A stretch of DNA of 64,000 bases, taken from contig NW_003314423.1 in NCBI RefSeq assembly GCF_000143415.4, positions 77,158 through 141,157 of the forward strand, read 5' to 3'. Origin of the DNA: Selaginella moellendorffii. Its lineage: Eukaryota > Streptophyta > Lycopodiopsida > Selaginellales > Selaginellaceae. Position numbers and translations under genes: made by a program. Below are positions 10,335 through 21,023 of this stretch, one piece after another. Below the pieces are notes generated by a model. It made no database searches and had not been told where the DNA came from. It saw nothing but the letters and a program-made list of their open reading frames with translations. Positions within the stretch are counted from its first letter, which is position 1; the number at the start of each line of letters is the position of its first letter.

Positions 10335-11486
10335 GTAAAGTTCTCTCTATTTTCTCTACAGTCTGAACAGAGAGACTCATGCCAAGTGTTCTTGAAATCT
10401 ACTATTCAGGCACAGGGCGTGCGGTGAGTGCCATGCGAGGAATCAAGTCGTAAACCCCTCGACCACAAAACCAAATTCGTGGTGACTTTGAGAGGAACAT
10501 GTACCGAGTGATAGTGGATCAAAATTCTCGTTTTCTTCCCAGTTTTGATTCGAAACCTTGGAGCTGGCTTGTCCGATCTCTCGCATGAAAAACGTGATAG
10601 AAGGAACAAAGGGGCGCCTGCTATTCCCCAGTGCTTGGAGCGCCAGCCACCGCTCCTTTTCACCTCCGCCGACATCCCTTCCTCTAGAAGAGAGCACTGA
10701 TCGATCGGGTCATTGGATCCGACAGCGAGTCGCCCAGAATTGTGGAAATCAGTGGGCAGCTTCGAAGCCACGCGTGGGTGTTGGCCACCACTGGATTCGG
10801 TCCAAAGGTCCCGGACCCCACACTCTCTAGTAGAATTGGAAAGAACACACACTACTCGACCGCCCCCCTTGCTGGGGCTTTCGTTCGTCGCCCAAATTGG
10901 AGCGAGCACCCACGAATTGGGAGGTGATAGTCGAAGAAAACGTTTCTATATGAAATTGGGTTTTAGATCGCACTCGACACTGGAGAAGAACACGTTCTTG
11001 TCAACGACAGGGATTGTTTTTTGAGGTGGCGGGAAATCTTTTTTTTAAATTCTCTATAGTCTATACCACCACTAGCCGGGTTTCTGGAGCCACTGAAAGA
11101 GATTGCCATGCCATGCGACCGAAATAAACGAACCCCTCGCCGACAAGAATCTACATTCGCAAATAGCCACAGAAAAAGAGAAAAAATGAGGAATTTTCTT
11201 TCTTCCAGAATTCCAGGCGAAAAGGAGACTTGAAACTTCAATGGCGCTGTGGACCATGGCCAGCTTTGAATATCTCTCAACACGTAGCAAACATGAGCTG
11301 GATAGGGAATCTACTTTTCAGAAAATTTAACCCCGCCGCCACCTCGTTTTTTACCTGCGAGCATAAAGAATCTTTGTAAGAACCAGTGTATGGGGTATTT
11401 TCCAGTCGCCGAATATGCCCGCCCTCGAAACCATTTAACCGGGGGTTTGCTCGAGCGAGGGAAGTGAAAGAGAGAAGGGAAGGGAA
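10335..11486. other. Intergenic, no gene recognised
   Basis: About 1.15 kb of mixed composition. A minus-strand frame of 167 codons (10406-10909) has no family resemblance, no clear start context and is overlapped by open frames on the other strand, so I do not call it. The right end should hold the promoter and leader of the ATL gene at 11487. Confidence 0.5.
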
Positions 11487-12245
11487 ATGGACAGAGAGCT
11501 TGCTGGAGCCCATCCATCCCCGGCGCCCACGATCGCGATCGCCGCCGCCGCCGCGGGATCCTCCAGCTTCGCGATGATCCTCTCGGCGCTGCTGATCGTG
11601 GCGACGATAATGGGCGCCATGGCCTTCTGCGTGTGGATGTGTGGATGCAGCCCCGAGGACGTGATCCGGGCACGCAGCGGCGGCGCGGGCGATGGCGCGA
11701 GCGATAGATCAGCGCTGCCAGCGGCCAAGGCGGGGATGAGCAAGCAAGCGATTGAGAAAGCTCTGCCGGTGATGAGCTATGGCGCGGCGCGGATGCTGGC
11801 CTCGCAGAGGACGATGAACCCCGAGCTGGGCTGCTGCTCCATCTGCCTGGCGGAGTTTGGCAAGCAGGACGATTTCATCCGGATGATGCCCAGCTGCGGG
11901 CATTGCTTCCACTCGGAATGTATCGCGCTGTGGCTCGTCGCGCACAGCTCCTGCCCGGTCTGCCGCCGGAGCTTGATCGGGCTGGAGACGCAGTGCTGCA
12001 AGAATTGCGGAAGAAGCACGGCCAGCAATCCTCAAGCTCCTCCTCCTCCTCCATCTCCTCTACCGCCGCCGCCGCCGCCCACCACGCGTGACCTCAGCTT
12101 TAGCGAGGCTGTTGCTTGCTACTCGGTCCAGTTGCAAACAGCGACAATGCCAATCCCAACTCCCGAGCCGAGCAGGACGATTCAGCTAGAAGAGGTTGTG
12201 ATCGAGGTGCCACCTGATGATTTTCGTCGCGATCACCATCACTAG
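11487..12245 (+). CDS. ATL-like RING-H2 E3 ubiquitin ligase, gene 3
   Basis: 252 residues, no intron, the longest of the + strand set. Ala-rich N-terminus, membrane span at about 26-52 ending in a Cys cluster (CVWMCGCS, a possible acylation site), GLD-like motif GMSKQAIEKALPVMSYG at 83-99, RING-H2 at 117-159 with all ligands. The tail is unlike its neighbours: a second small Cys pair (CCKNC), a proline run at about 185-200, and an acidic/hydrophobic stretch IQLEEVVIEVPPDD near the end. A similar VVIE/VIEIP end occurs in gene 5, suggesting common descent. Confidence 0.87.
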   Translation: MDRELAGAHPSPAPTIAIAAAAAGSSSFAMILSALLIVATIMGAMAFCVWMCGCSPEDVIRARSGGAGDGASDRSALPAAKAGMSKQAIEKALPVMSYGAARMLASQRTMNPELGCCSICLAEFGKQDDFIRMMPSCGHCFHSECIALWLVAHSSCPVCRRSLIGLETQCCKNCGRSTASNPQAPPPPPSPLPPPPPPTTRDLSFSEAVACYSVQLQTATMPIPTPEPSRTIQLEEVVIEVPPDDFRRDHHH

Positions 12246-12592
12246 CCAGCGCCCAGTGAATGCTCTGTTCCTGGCGCGGAAAATTCGTGTACATTTTGTG
12301 TTGTAACAAAGAAAAGAGAAGAATTTCAGGTCTGCGATTGTCGCTTCGCGTCCTACGCACTGACTCCCGCGCACTCAACCACTTCTCGTCCTGGGTGTGG
12401 AGAAAAAATTGGCTTTGGTCACCAGCGTACCATCGGTCTCCCTCCCCCGGTGTTTTAGGGTTCTTCGCGAGAACGAGAAAGATTGACAGAGATCTTTTAA
12501 GCTCTCTCACCTCATCCCGACCGTTAAAAGATTTATGTGGTCTCTAGGGTTTTGAAGGTCGCGCGACGCGAGCGAAAATCGAGGCGCTCGCA

Positions 12593-15443
12593 ATGGCGAT
12601 TGCGTGCGTCGGCCTCGGGCGATTCGGCGCCTCCACCGCGGCCACATTCCCAGAGATTTGCAGTGGCAGCGCCATTGCCCCAGGTAGCGGAAGAGTCGAT
12701 TCCTTGTCGGAGTGATTGCATTTCGTTTTCCAACTCAATTGCAATGGTCGGGCAGTCCTGGCGATTTTAAATTCTCGCAAGTCGCCAGCACTGAGGATCT
12801 AGCAATGGAGGAGGAGAGCTTTCTCTCGTCCTGTCAATAATTCTCGGGAATTGCATTGCAGGATATGCTCCTCCTCCTCGGCAGGAATTTTCTGGGAGGA
12901 AGCACGGGAGGAACAGTCGGTTTCATCGTCAGTGGAGGGCATCTTGGCTTCTCTTGTCACCTGAGACATTTCTTTCCCGGGATTTGTCGCGCACCACCAG
13001 AGGCTGTGCTGCGGTCACGAGTGGTAACCTTGATGCTGCTTTACCCGAGAAGGGCCCCGGAGAGTTCTTGCTTGCCGAGGTAACAGTTCTTTCGACCAGA
13101 TGCTCTTTGTCGTGACAAATCATTTTACTTGGTTTCGTGTGGCATCCAGGTCAGGAAAAGGAGGGAAGAACTTGCGGCCCTAGTCAGGAAAGATGGCGAG
13201 CGAGATCCACTTTGGAAGCAAAAGCTGCCGCTCTGGGCCGTGAGGAAGCTTCAGGGGCGTGAGTTGACGAAGACGATCATGGAGCTGAGTCGAAAGAGAC
13301 GTTTGAAAGAGGTAGTTATGGCATGGCATCCAGCTCGGCTTACGTTCTCCGTGTTGCATTGGACAGATTTTTGAGATTCTGGATTGTGCAAAGGAGAAGA
13401 AACTAGTGAATCGGAAAACGATGAACGCTGTGATGGAAGCTTGCGTGCATTGTGGTGATATTCATCGAACCATGCAGCTTTTCCAATACATGGTACAACC
13501 AGATGCTTGTGGAGTTGACGAAATCACTTACGGCACTCTTATAAAGGTTTGTTTTCTTATCTGCATTGATGATATCATTGAGAATCACTAATTTGATCAT
13601 TAAATAGGGGCTTGGAAAGGCAGGACTTTTGGACGCTGCTTTCCAGATTTTGGAATCGATGGACCTTGGCACAGCTCCTGGCAAACCAAAACTTTCACTG
13701 ATTCATCTCAACACGCTAATAAATGCCTGTGCCAATGCTGGTATTTGTATCTTTTGTTATTGTTTAGAAAGGTGATTGCTATACTCCCATACAGGGGATG
13801 CAAGGCGCGCTCGAGGTGCTCTTAAACGATACCACTCCGTAATAAAAGACGAAGGTCCGTCCCTGGTGACATACAATATGCTGATCAAGGTATACCAATT
13901 TTAAGGTATGACTCACAAACGCTAATGCGTGCTATTCACAGGGGTACGCTCGATCAGAGAACCCTTTGGAGGCTCTAAAAGTTAGAGAAGAGATGCAGCT
14001 GCGTGGAATGCAGTTAAACAAGCTTTCGTGGAATTCGCTTGTCATGGCATGCGTTAGAGGACAAGACATGGACGCGGCACTTGAGATTCTAGAGGAGATG
14101 AAGGTCTTTTGATTCTGGTTTTCTTGTTCGAATTTTATTAGTTACGTTCTCTTTTGGTTTGCCGTTTGCCAGGAAGCAGGAAAATACTCTGTAGATTTGG
14201 CACCAGATGTGGTAACGTACACGACCCTCATAAAGGTGCGTTGCGACAAGAGCTTTTTGCGAAAGGTGGCTCTCATTTGATCAGGGTCTTGCAGATGCTG
14301 GAAATCTGGACGGCGTGTTGAAGATGGTGGCTGAAATGAAAGCATCCACGTCTTGCGTGATAGATCGCGTTGGATACACTGCGATCATCGACGCTTGCAT
14401 AACAGCTGGCTCGCCTACAGGTAGTACATTTGCTACATTGGTACCATCTAACTTATTCTTTTGTCTTGTAGACGCTTTGACATTCTTTCAAGAAATGGAA
14501 TGTCTGGCAAAGGAAGACCGTCGACTAAGGCCACGAGTGCATGCTTTCCTTTCTATGATGAGGGCGTTTTCAGAGATAGGTGACGTCGAGAAAGTTTCGC
14601 TTCTCAAGTCGAGAATGGCTGTGGGATCTGCCGGGCACATTTGGGCGGAGGATCGACTAGAGGCAGATGAGCTACTAATCGAAGCTGCAGTGGTCAGTGG
14701 CGAGGTACATGTACGCTGTTTTACTTTTGACTTTATGTCAACACAGTGGCTCTCTTTCAGATAACTCTTGCACGGAACGTTCTGAAGAACATGACAAGCC
14801 TGAATAAAGCTCTACACTTGAGTCAGCGTGGATTCACGGTATGTGTATTCCTACTTAGCCCGCTAATCTCCTCTCTTTGTAGGCCATCGTACGCCTCCAG
14901 GCAATGACTAATTTTACTGAGAACATGTTTCAACCATTCATTATAAGAGAACAGGTTCGGGTCTTTGCAAAGGTTTCGATTGGAGCTTTCTAAGTGCGAT
15001 GCTTGCTGTCAGATATCATTGAAGGCTTCGTTGGAGAGCATCATTCCCAGCTTGAAGACTCTACAGCCGCTTTCGTCTTCCCAAAAGGTGAAGGATGTGC
15101 TGATGTGCTTCCTCGATCGAGATGTACTTCCTGTAGTGTCTGATGAGAACGGCCAGTGCATTGGAGCTGTTCATGCCAGAGACTGCAACCAGGTTGGATC
15201 TTTACAAGCTTCCTTTTTGGTAGAATCCTAACCTCGCTCTTTTGTTTCCAGGTGGATCCATTGCTTGTGGACGTCATGCAAGATCCTCCATCTCTGATAC
15301 CAGGCACGGCATCAGTGAGAACCGCCATTGACTTCCTGGTTGCACCCCGAGTAACTTTGGTAGGAGTGAGTTCTGGGTCCGGGGAATTAAGCTTCCTCAC
15401 GAGAGAGGTTCTTTTCAGCTTTTTGTCTCAATCTTCAAATTAA
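12593..15443 (+). CDS. PPR and CBS-domain protein (CBSPPR1-like), 14 exons
   Basis: Exons by GT-AG reading: 12593-12683, 12862-13079, 13150-13311, 13376-13546, 13608-13740, 13795-13889, 13942-14103, 14173-14235, 14285-14420, 14472-14704, 14761-14838, 14883-14954, 15013-15192, 15252-15443. They join in one frame of 661 residues. An Ala/Ser/Arg-rich N-terminus looks like an organelle transit peptide. Classical PPR motifs start near residue 165 (NRKTMNAVMEACVHCGDI, ITYGTLIKGLGKAG, VTYNMLIKGYA, VTYTTLIKGLADAG, VGYTAIIDACI). The C-terminal 120 residues are a CBS pair (VKDVLMCFLDRDVLPVV...VMQDPPSLIPGTASVRTAI). The architecture matches the plant family of Arabidopsis At5g10690. A role in organelle RNA metabolism with adenylate sensing by CBS is inferred. 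The first exon and the last stop are the least certain parts. Confidence 0.88.
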
Positions 15444-15746
15444 TCTTTTCTCGCAAAGGACAGGTCAATTAAAGTATCATTCCCGTGATGGAGGTGTGTC
15501 ATCACAGATGTGAGTCCAACATTTTCCATTCTTTTCTCTCGGCCTCCTTGCTAAAAACTCAATTTGTGCACGTCTCAGGCAGTCGCCCGTGAAGGAACAA
15601 ACATGGAGCATGGCATGAACGTCGCGGATACCTTCTCCGTTGTTTCTCGAGCAGCTGCGGGTTGCTTGTGGCGCACGAAATGGGTACCGTGTTAAAGGGG
15701 TTTAAAAACTCGCCAGGTATTGTGCTCCTGGATCGCTCGCACGAAC

Positions 15747-16310
15747 ATGACAGGCTTTGGGTTTGGAGGATACCCGGAGGCAACATTGCCAGGCTCTTCC
15801 CAGATGGCTGCCGATGCTCCAGCAGCAGCGGCAGCGAAGTTTTCGAGCTTGGGACAGGGCGTCAACGTTGTCATGACAGCAGCCGGGGGTCTGCTAGTTC
15901 TGGTGGGATTCATCGCCTTCGGGATATGGATGTGCGGCCGCGCTTCCTCCGCTCAGAGTGCTCGCGTCGCGCAACAGGTGGAAGTTGTCAAGCCCGGCTT
16001 GAGCAAGGAGGCGATAGCAAGGATACCAATCACCAGCAGCTTTGCGAATCCAGAGGGGGGCACTAGCAGCAGCAGCAGCAGCAGTAGCGAGGCGTGCGCG
16101 ATTTGCCTGGGTGAATTGGACGACAGGGTCCGGGTCCTTCCCAAATGCAGCCACGCCTTCCACGCCGAGTGCGTCGATATGTGGCTCTTCTCGCACAAGA
16201 CTTGCCCGACTTGCCGGTCGGATCTCTCCAGCCTCGAGCAGCAGCAGCAACAACAACAGCAGCAGCAGCAGCCAGATCAAATGGTAGTGGTGGTGGTGGA
16301 TTCCCGGTGA
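15747..16310 (+). CDS. ATL-like RING-H2 E3 ubiquitin ligase with polyglutamine tail, gene 4
   Basis: 187 residues from ATG 15747. Membrane span at about 40-62, GLD-like motif [15 protein letters not shown] at 84-98, a Ser run (106-113), RING-H2 finger at 117-156 with the shortest second-loop of the array (13 residues), then an 11-residue Gln run at 165-175 and a VVVVVDSR end. The Gln and Ser runs are coded by CAG/CAA and AGC repeats and may vary in length between plants. It begins only about 300 bp after the PPR-CBS stop, so its promoter probably lies in that gap or within the last exons of that gene. Confidence 0.87.
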   Translation: MTGFGFGGYPEATLPGSSQMAADAPAAAAAKFSSLGQGVNVVMTAAGGLLVLVGFIAFGIWMCGRASSAQSARVAQQVEVVKPGLSKEAIARIPITSSFANPEGGTSSSSSSSSEACAICLGELDDRVRVLPKCSHAFHAECVDMWLFSHKTCPTCRSDLSSLEQQQQQQQQQQQPDQMVVVVVDSR

Positions 16311-17049
16311 CGATCGATAGTTCTCTCGTAGCGGCGTTGGTTTTTCCCTCTTCTCGAGCAAAGCTCTTTCGCGTAGTCGTAGAGGCAGGAGGAGTTGGAT
16401 TGTCATATCAGTTAAAGTCCGGACTGGAGATATCAATGTAGGCAGGAGGGATTGTCTCTATGCGATGAGCAGAGAGCTCTTTTTTGGCTCGCATGGCATC
16501 ATCGCTCGGCTTATATCCAGGTCGCGACGCGATAGAGAGACGATCGAAAGCGAAAGAAGTTGCGTGGTCCTGCAAACAATCAGAGCAAGGAGAACAAGGT
16601 CTTCCTTCTTGATCTATATCGGAGAACTTATGTCCTGTAGATTGATATAAACGTGGCAAGAAAAAAAAATAAAAATGGGACCCTTCAAAAGAGAGACCCT
16701 GTCAAAATGGAAGATAGTTTCTTTCGCCCATGGAGAAGCAATCTATAACCCAGTCGAGATACGAACGATAGAAACTATTAAGCGCGTAGAGAAAGCTTCC
16801 GGGAATCAATCTCTCAACCCTTGGCCTCCAATTTGGAAGGCGGTAGCTTCAACTTCTAGGCTTCTAGAACAGGAAACTTTAGGATGTGCACGGCCCTCCA
16901 TGTCATAGCCCAAGTCCTGCCTTTCGCCCCATGTCATAGCCCCGGGAGAAGACGTGCGAGAACATAGAGGCGCGCGGAATTCCACCACGTGTCAAGCCGC
17001 CAAACCCAGCTTCGCGCGCTCTTACCCTAAAAACCTCCCCTTCTTTGGA
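16311..17049. other. Intergenic region upstream of ATL gene 5
   Basis: No gene seen. It holds the 3' flank of ATL gene 4 and the promoter side of gene 5, including a G-box (CCACGTGTC) near 16984-16992. Confidence 0.5.
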
Positions 17050-17056
17050 TATAAAT
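17050..17056 (+). promoter_or_regulatory. TATA box of ATL gene 5
   Basis: TATAAAT about 100 bp before ATG 17151, with the G-box at 16984-16992 upstream. Position and sequence fit a plant core promoter with a leader of about 70 nt. Confidence 0.55.
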
Positions 17057-17150
17057 TTAGGGCGGCAACAACAACCCGGAAAAACAGGGGGCTGTTCTTC
17101 TTGGAGCTCTCGCTCCTTGGGCGGAGAAAAGGAGGAATTTTCATGTTTCC

Positions 17151-17822
17151 ATGGCGGATTGGAGCTCCGGAGGCTCGATCTCTTCGTTTGCGTGGCCGCC
17201 ATTCCCGTCCAATGGCATGGAGGACGGGCAGTGGCCGCCGTGGCCGGGCGCCGGCACTGGCAACAACAATTTCTTTGGCTGGCAGGGGTTTGGATTCGCG
17301 AGTCCCAGGCGCAACGACGGCCTGGGCGCCGGGACGATCATCCTCGTCGCGGTGCTCGTCACTGGATTCTCGCTCATGACGCTCCTGCTGCTGCGCCTGT
17401 GGTTCTGCGGGTGCTCCCAGGACGACGACGCGCGGCGCGCGGGGAATTCGCAGCCCGCGATCGCGAACAAGCTCGCGATTGGGCTGCGCAGGGACGTGAT
17501 CGAGAGCTTCCAGGTGGTGAATTACAAGGCGCTCGTCGCCATGAGGGGAAGGGAATCATCATCGAGCGCCCCGGGCGAGGGGGAGTGCTGCTGCCCGGTC
17601 TGCCTCATCGATTTCGGGGAGGAGGACAAGAGGATCAGGGTTCTTCCCGGCTGCGGCCATGGATTCCACACGGAATGCATCGATATGTGGCTCTTCTCGC
17701 ACACCTCCTGCCCCGTCTGCCGCCGGGAGCTCCTCCCGCCATCGCCCAGCTCCAGCGCTCGCCGGGATGATCGCGTCGTCGTCATAGAGATCCCCCAAAT
17801 CCATCCCCAAGAGCGTGGCTGA
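17151..17822 (+). CDS. ATL-like RING-H2 E3 ubiquitin ligase, gene 5
   Basis: 223 residues, no intron. A long N-terminal part rich in Gly, Trp, Phe and Pro (residues 1-55) before the membrane span (about 61-84), which ends WFCGCSQ like gene 3. GLD-like motif GLRRDVIESFQVVNYKAL at 111-128; RING-H2 at 148-190 with all ligands and text CIDMWLFSHTSCPVCR; tail with VVVIEIPQ. Membrane-anchored ubiquitin ligase by family. The TATA box at 17050 supports this ATG. An overlapping 241-codon frame at 17045-17770 is a high-GC shadow. Confidence 0.88.
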   Translation: MADWSSGGSISSFAWPPFPSNGMEDGQWPPWPGAGTGNNNFFGWQGFGFASPRRNDGLGAGTIILVAVLVTGFSLMTLLLLRLWFCGCSQDDDARRAGNSQPAIANKLAIGLRRDVIESFQVVNYKALVAMRGRESSSSAPGEGECCCPVCLIDFGEEDKRIRVLPGCGHGFHTECIDMWLFSHTSCPVCRRELLPPSPSSSARRDDRVVVIEIPQIHPQERG

Positions 17823-19154
17823 TGATCGTGCCGCGTGGGCTCTCGCATTTCTTCGTTTTCTCCTTTTCGTGTTCTTTCCGGGGCATATTCGCGGCGGATA
17901 TTCCAGGCTCTGCGCGTTCTGTGAAATAAGGCCCTGCTCGACGGTCGATCCAAAGGAATCGACCGAGAGAAGTCACATGGAAATTTAGAATTCTTTTCGC
18001 TGGCTCTCTCGCTCGCTCGCTCGCAGCGATCGATCGATCGATCGAACCAGCGTGTCAATCTCGTTGTCTATCCTTCGAATTTCATGACGAATGGAAAAAC
18101 AAAAAAAGTCGAGCGCTCCAGAACAAGAACAGAGTTTTCTACGCTTTTTGGCCCCGTCGATAGATTTTTCTATTGGATTGGAGCAATGAGCTGGAGAGCG
18201 ACGAATCAATAGTCGCTTTGCTTAGCTTCGCATGGCAGCACTGCAGTGGAGCCAAGCCAAAGTCTTCTTCTTCTTCTTCTTTTATTTTGTCTTTGGAAGC
18301 ACTTTGGAAGCTTTTGATGATGATTATGGCGATGACGAGGATTCATGATCCGGGCGCGCAATCGCTGTCGTTGGTCCCCGCCCGGAACGTCGCATCTGAC
18401 GGCGCGTGTTGATCGAGCCGCCCGCCAGTCGCCACCACTGCCTGTTGTTTAGCTTCCAAGCATTGTCGCAGCAAAGGCCTATCTCTCCTTTCCGTGGCTA
18501 GCCATAACAAGAGAGATCAAAGTAAGCAAATCCCAAGAGCGCAATGGTGTAGCTATCAATCGCGAAGCTCGGTTTACTTGATTTTTCTTCTTTTCTTCCA
18601 GTCTCTTTCTCACGATCGATCGTAAATTCCTTCGCTCCAACTCCACTATGTATGAGGTCGCCATCAAATTCCTAGCTAGGCCTACCAGAAACTTGCATTG
18701 GATTACGTACAGAAGCCGGGAAATCGTCTCTCGCAATCCAAAACAGTGAGATTTTCCTTTCTTTAATGCTCAAAGTTTTCCTCTCTTGAACAGTAATGCT
18801 AAAGACTAAAAGTCTAAGTCTTCTAGCAAAGGAAGTTTTGGAGGTCTTGGCGCCAAGTAACCCCGAACATTAGGTCACCATCCATTTTCTGGGGTCGCTC
18901 TCCTACATCTACCAAGAGCAACAGGAAGAAAAACGAAACATCCGTAGAGAAATCAATCATTTCCTACTCTTGATTGATTAGCAATGGTGTTTATTCTCTG
19001 GCCATGGGTGACGCTGGCAAACAGGGTCCTTGAATCGTTATTATAATCCAGCAAACAGGAAGAATTTCGATTTGTACAATGCCAGGAAATGCGATGATTG
19101 ATTGCGTGCTAGAAATTCGAGAACAGCTACACCAACTATCTTTGCCAAGAAAAT
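17823..19154. other. Convergent intergenic region
   Basis: 1.3 kb between the ends of ATL genes 5 (+) and 6 (-). It has short simple repeats (GATC units near 18025-18045, TTC units near 18262-18285) but no gene or RNA that I can support. Confidence 0.55.
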
Positions 19155-19832
19155 TCACCCACACTCGCAATCGGTGGCTACCGGCGCGGGGGAGGATGGG
19201 GCGGATCGGCTGCTGCGCCGGTGCTGCTGCCGATCGCAGAGAGAGCCCGAGGAGCTTGCACCATTCGCGACGATCGATCCAGCGCAGGGTTGATGATCAT
19301 CGGCCGCGATTCCCCTGCGGCACAGGGGGCAAGTGAGATACGAGCAAAGCCAGAGCTGGATGCATTGGGTGTGGAAGCAGTGGCCGCAGCCGGGCAGCGC
19401 ACGGATCTCCCAGCTCTGAATTTCACGATCGCCCAAATCAAGATCTTCGGATTCCTCCTCCCCACCGCCAATCTTCCGCCCAAAATCTGTCAAGCACACC
19501 GCGCAGCACTCGTCCGCGCGCCGCGCATCGTCCGATGAGACAATGGGCAGCAATCCAACGGTCGCCTTGGCGCGCGTCTGGCGCTCTTGCGCCCCCACGG
19601 ACGGCCCGATTCTTCCCTCCCCCTGCTGCCGTCCCCTCCTCCGCGAGCTAAAGCACCAGAAGAGCACCATGATCGAGAGGCTCGCCCCCATTCCACACAG
19701 GACGATCGCGACGCAAGTGAGAGTGGTGAGATGGAAGGGCTTGTGGTGGCGGTAGAGGTGATTGTGGATCATAGGCGCCGAATCGGGAGCTCCTTCTTCC
19801 CCAGCGAGTGAGAATGGCGGGAACCTTGCCAT
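19155..19832 (-). CDS. ATL-like RING-H2 E3 ubiquitin ligase with long RING insertion, gene 6
   Basis: 225 residues if translation starts at ATG 19832 (MARFPPFSLAGEE); an in-frame ATG at 19982 would add 50 polar residues. Membrane span at about 36-60, then RRRGRQQ, a short GLLPIVSSDD linker without a full GLD motif, and a RING-H2 at 110-171. All eight ligands are present, but the loop between ligands two and three holds 35 residues, with an acidic core (GGGEEESEDLDLGDREIQ) at about 122-139, compared with 13-23 in the other eight genes. The text after the fifth ligand is WLCSYLTCPLC, with Tyr where the family has His. Tail low-complexity Ser/Ala. Confidence 0.82.
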   Translation of the reverse strand: MARFPPFSLAGEEGAPDSAPMIHNHLYRHHKPFHLTTLTCVAIVLCGMGASLSIMVLFWCFSSRRRGRQQGEGRIGPSVGAQERQTRAKATVGLLPIVSSDDARRADECCAVCLTDFGRKIGGGEEESEDLDLGDREIQSWEIRALPGCGHCFHTQCIQLWLCSYLTCPLCRRGIAADDHQPCAGSIVANGASSSGSLCDRQQHRRSSRSAPSSPAPVATDCECG

Positions 19833-20074
19833 TTTTTCGCGGCGCCGCGGCTGCTGTCGATCGATGCCGATGTTGCGATGCGAGGGCTGCTGAGATTTCA
19901 ATCGGGGAGGCAGTGATTTATCTGGATTGAGTGGAGGAACAGGAGCTATAGCAGGGGAAATGGCCACTATAGGTATCGCCATCAAGAAATTCCAGAAAAT
20001 TGAAAAGCAAGAGCTTGATGCGCTTGAAAAGAGAGAAGAATCTTCCTCTGCTAGGCCCGTAGATCAGGATCTCA

Positions 20075-20704
20075 TCAGGATTGAGCGATTCCAGCGGCAG
20101 CAGGGTTGGAATTGTCGGCTGGTTCTCGTCCCACCGTTAAATCCTGATCTTGGCGGTGATTTTCTTCTTCTTCTTCCTCCTCTCGTCTCGGTTCTTGGTG
20201 GACAGCGCATCGGCAGAGAGGGCAAGACGCGGAGGTCCGGAGCCACACATCGACGCAGTGGGGATGGAAGCAGTGGCTGCACCGCGGCAAGAACCGGATC
20301 TTCTCGTCGCCCGGCTGATCATCGGAGAATTCCGCCAGGCACACCGCGCAGCATCCCACGCCGCCGCCAGCGCCAGCGCGGTTCTTGGAATACTTGGAGA
20401 GGAGGTCTTGGAGAGTGAGGAGCGGGAGCTTGTTGATCTCGTGGGGCTCCAGCCCGGGCTTGGGGTGATGAGCGGCGGCGGCGTGGATGTGGATGTGGGC
20501 GAGGTTGGCGGCGGCGGCGGAGCGGCTGAGCACGACGTTGAGGCGGCGGCGCGGGCAGAGGAAGTAGAGGCCCAGGAGCCCCAGCAACGAGATGAATGTG
20601 AGGATCACCATGACGATGAGCGTGATGATAGCGCCGTTGCTGAGATGGAGGATCTGGTGCTCCATTTCGCCGTGGTTGACGGAATTGGAGGAATTGAGCT
20701 CCAT
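20075..20704 (-). CDS. ATL-like RING-H2 E3 ubiquitin ligase, gene 7
   Basis: 209 residues from ATG 20704. Membrane span at about 25-50 (IITLIVMVILTFISLLGLLGLYFLC) followed by basic PRRR, a His/Ala-rich stretch (HIHIHAAAAHH), GLD-like motif GLEPHEINKLPLLTLQDLL at 84-102, RING-H2 at 119-164 with all ligands and a 19-residue second loop (SDDQPGDEK), then a tail with a run of seven Glu. Same strand as gene 6 and about 240 bp upstream of its ATG, so likely another tandem copy. Confidence 0.86.
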   Translation of the reverse strand: MELNSSNSVNHGEMEHQILHLSNGAIITLIVMVILTFISLLGLLGLYFLCPRRRLNVVLSRSAAAANLAHIHIHAAAAHHPKPGLEPHEINKLPLLTLQDLLSKYSKNRAGAGGGVGCCAVCLAEFSDDQPGDEKIRFLPRCSHCFHPHCVDVWLRTSASCPLCRCAVHQEPRREEEEEEENHRQDQDLTVGREPADNSNPAAAGIAQS

Positions 20705-20965
20705 GGGAGTGGAAAGGATGATCAAGGAGGAGAGATCAAATCAAACCTGCACTGCCAGGAGCAAGGAGGAAATCAATGGACGGATTGCTCGATCTATCTA
20801 GCTCCATCACCTTGCAATTGGGTTGCGATTTTAGTCCAGTTGCCGAATTTTGGTTTTTCCCGGGCCTCATGAATGGAGGAGACGCGGTGGTTCCACGAGG
20901 TGGGGATCCATCAAAGACGCGAATTGAGCGCGACCGCGGTCGCTGGAACGTCCATCCATTCCACC

Positions 20966-21023
20966 GCCAAGCGTGCCCTAATTAGGGCTTTGGGGCGCGC
21001 CAAGCGTGCCCTAACTAGGGCTT
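20966..21023. repeat. Two direct 25-bp repeats, each with a palindrome
   Basis: Bases 20966-20990 and 20999-21023 are the same 25-bp sequence with one difference, spaced 33 bp. Each contains the near-palindrome GCCCTAATTAGGGC (GCCCTAACTAGGGC in the second). They lie in the divergent promoter region between ATL gene 7 (-) and the RWP-RK gene (+). Confidence 0.65.

Noticed and set aside
10406-10909. Minus-strand frame of 167 codons
   Set aside because: No start context, no domain, and open frames also occur on the other strand; composition alone can explain it.
15720-15746. Nine extra N-terminal codons on ATL gene 4
   Set aside because: That frame starts at TTG; the first ATG is 15747.
17045-17770. 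A 241-codon open frame overlapping ATL gene 5
   Set aside because: It is the +2 shadow of a GC-rich coding region, Arg/Gly-rich with no family resemblance, while the other frame has the full RING-H2 and membrane span.
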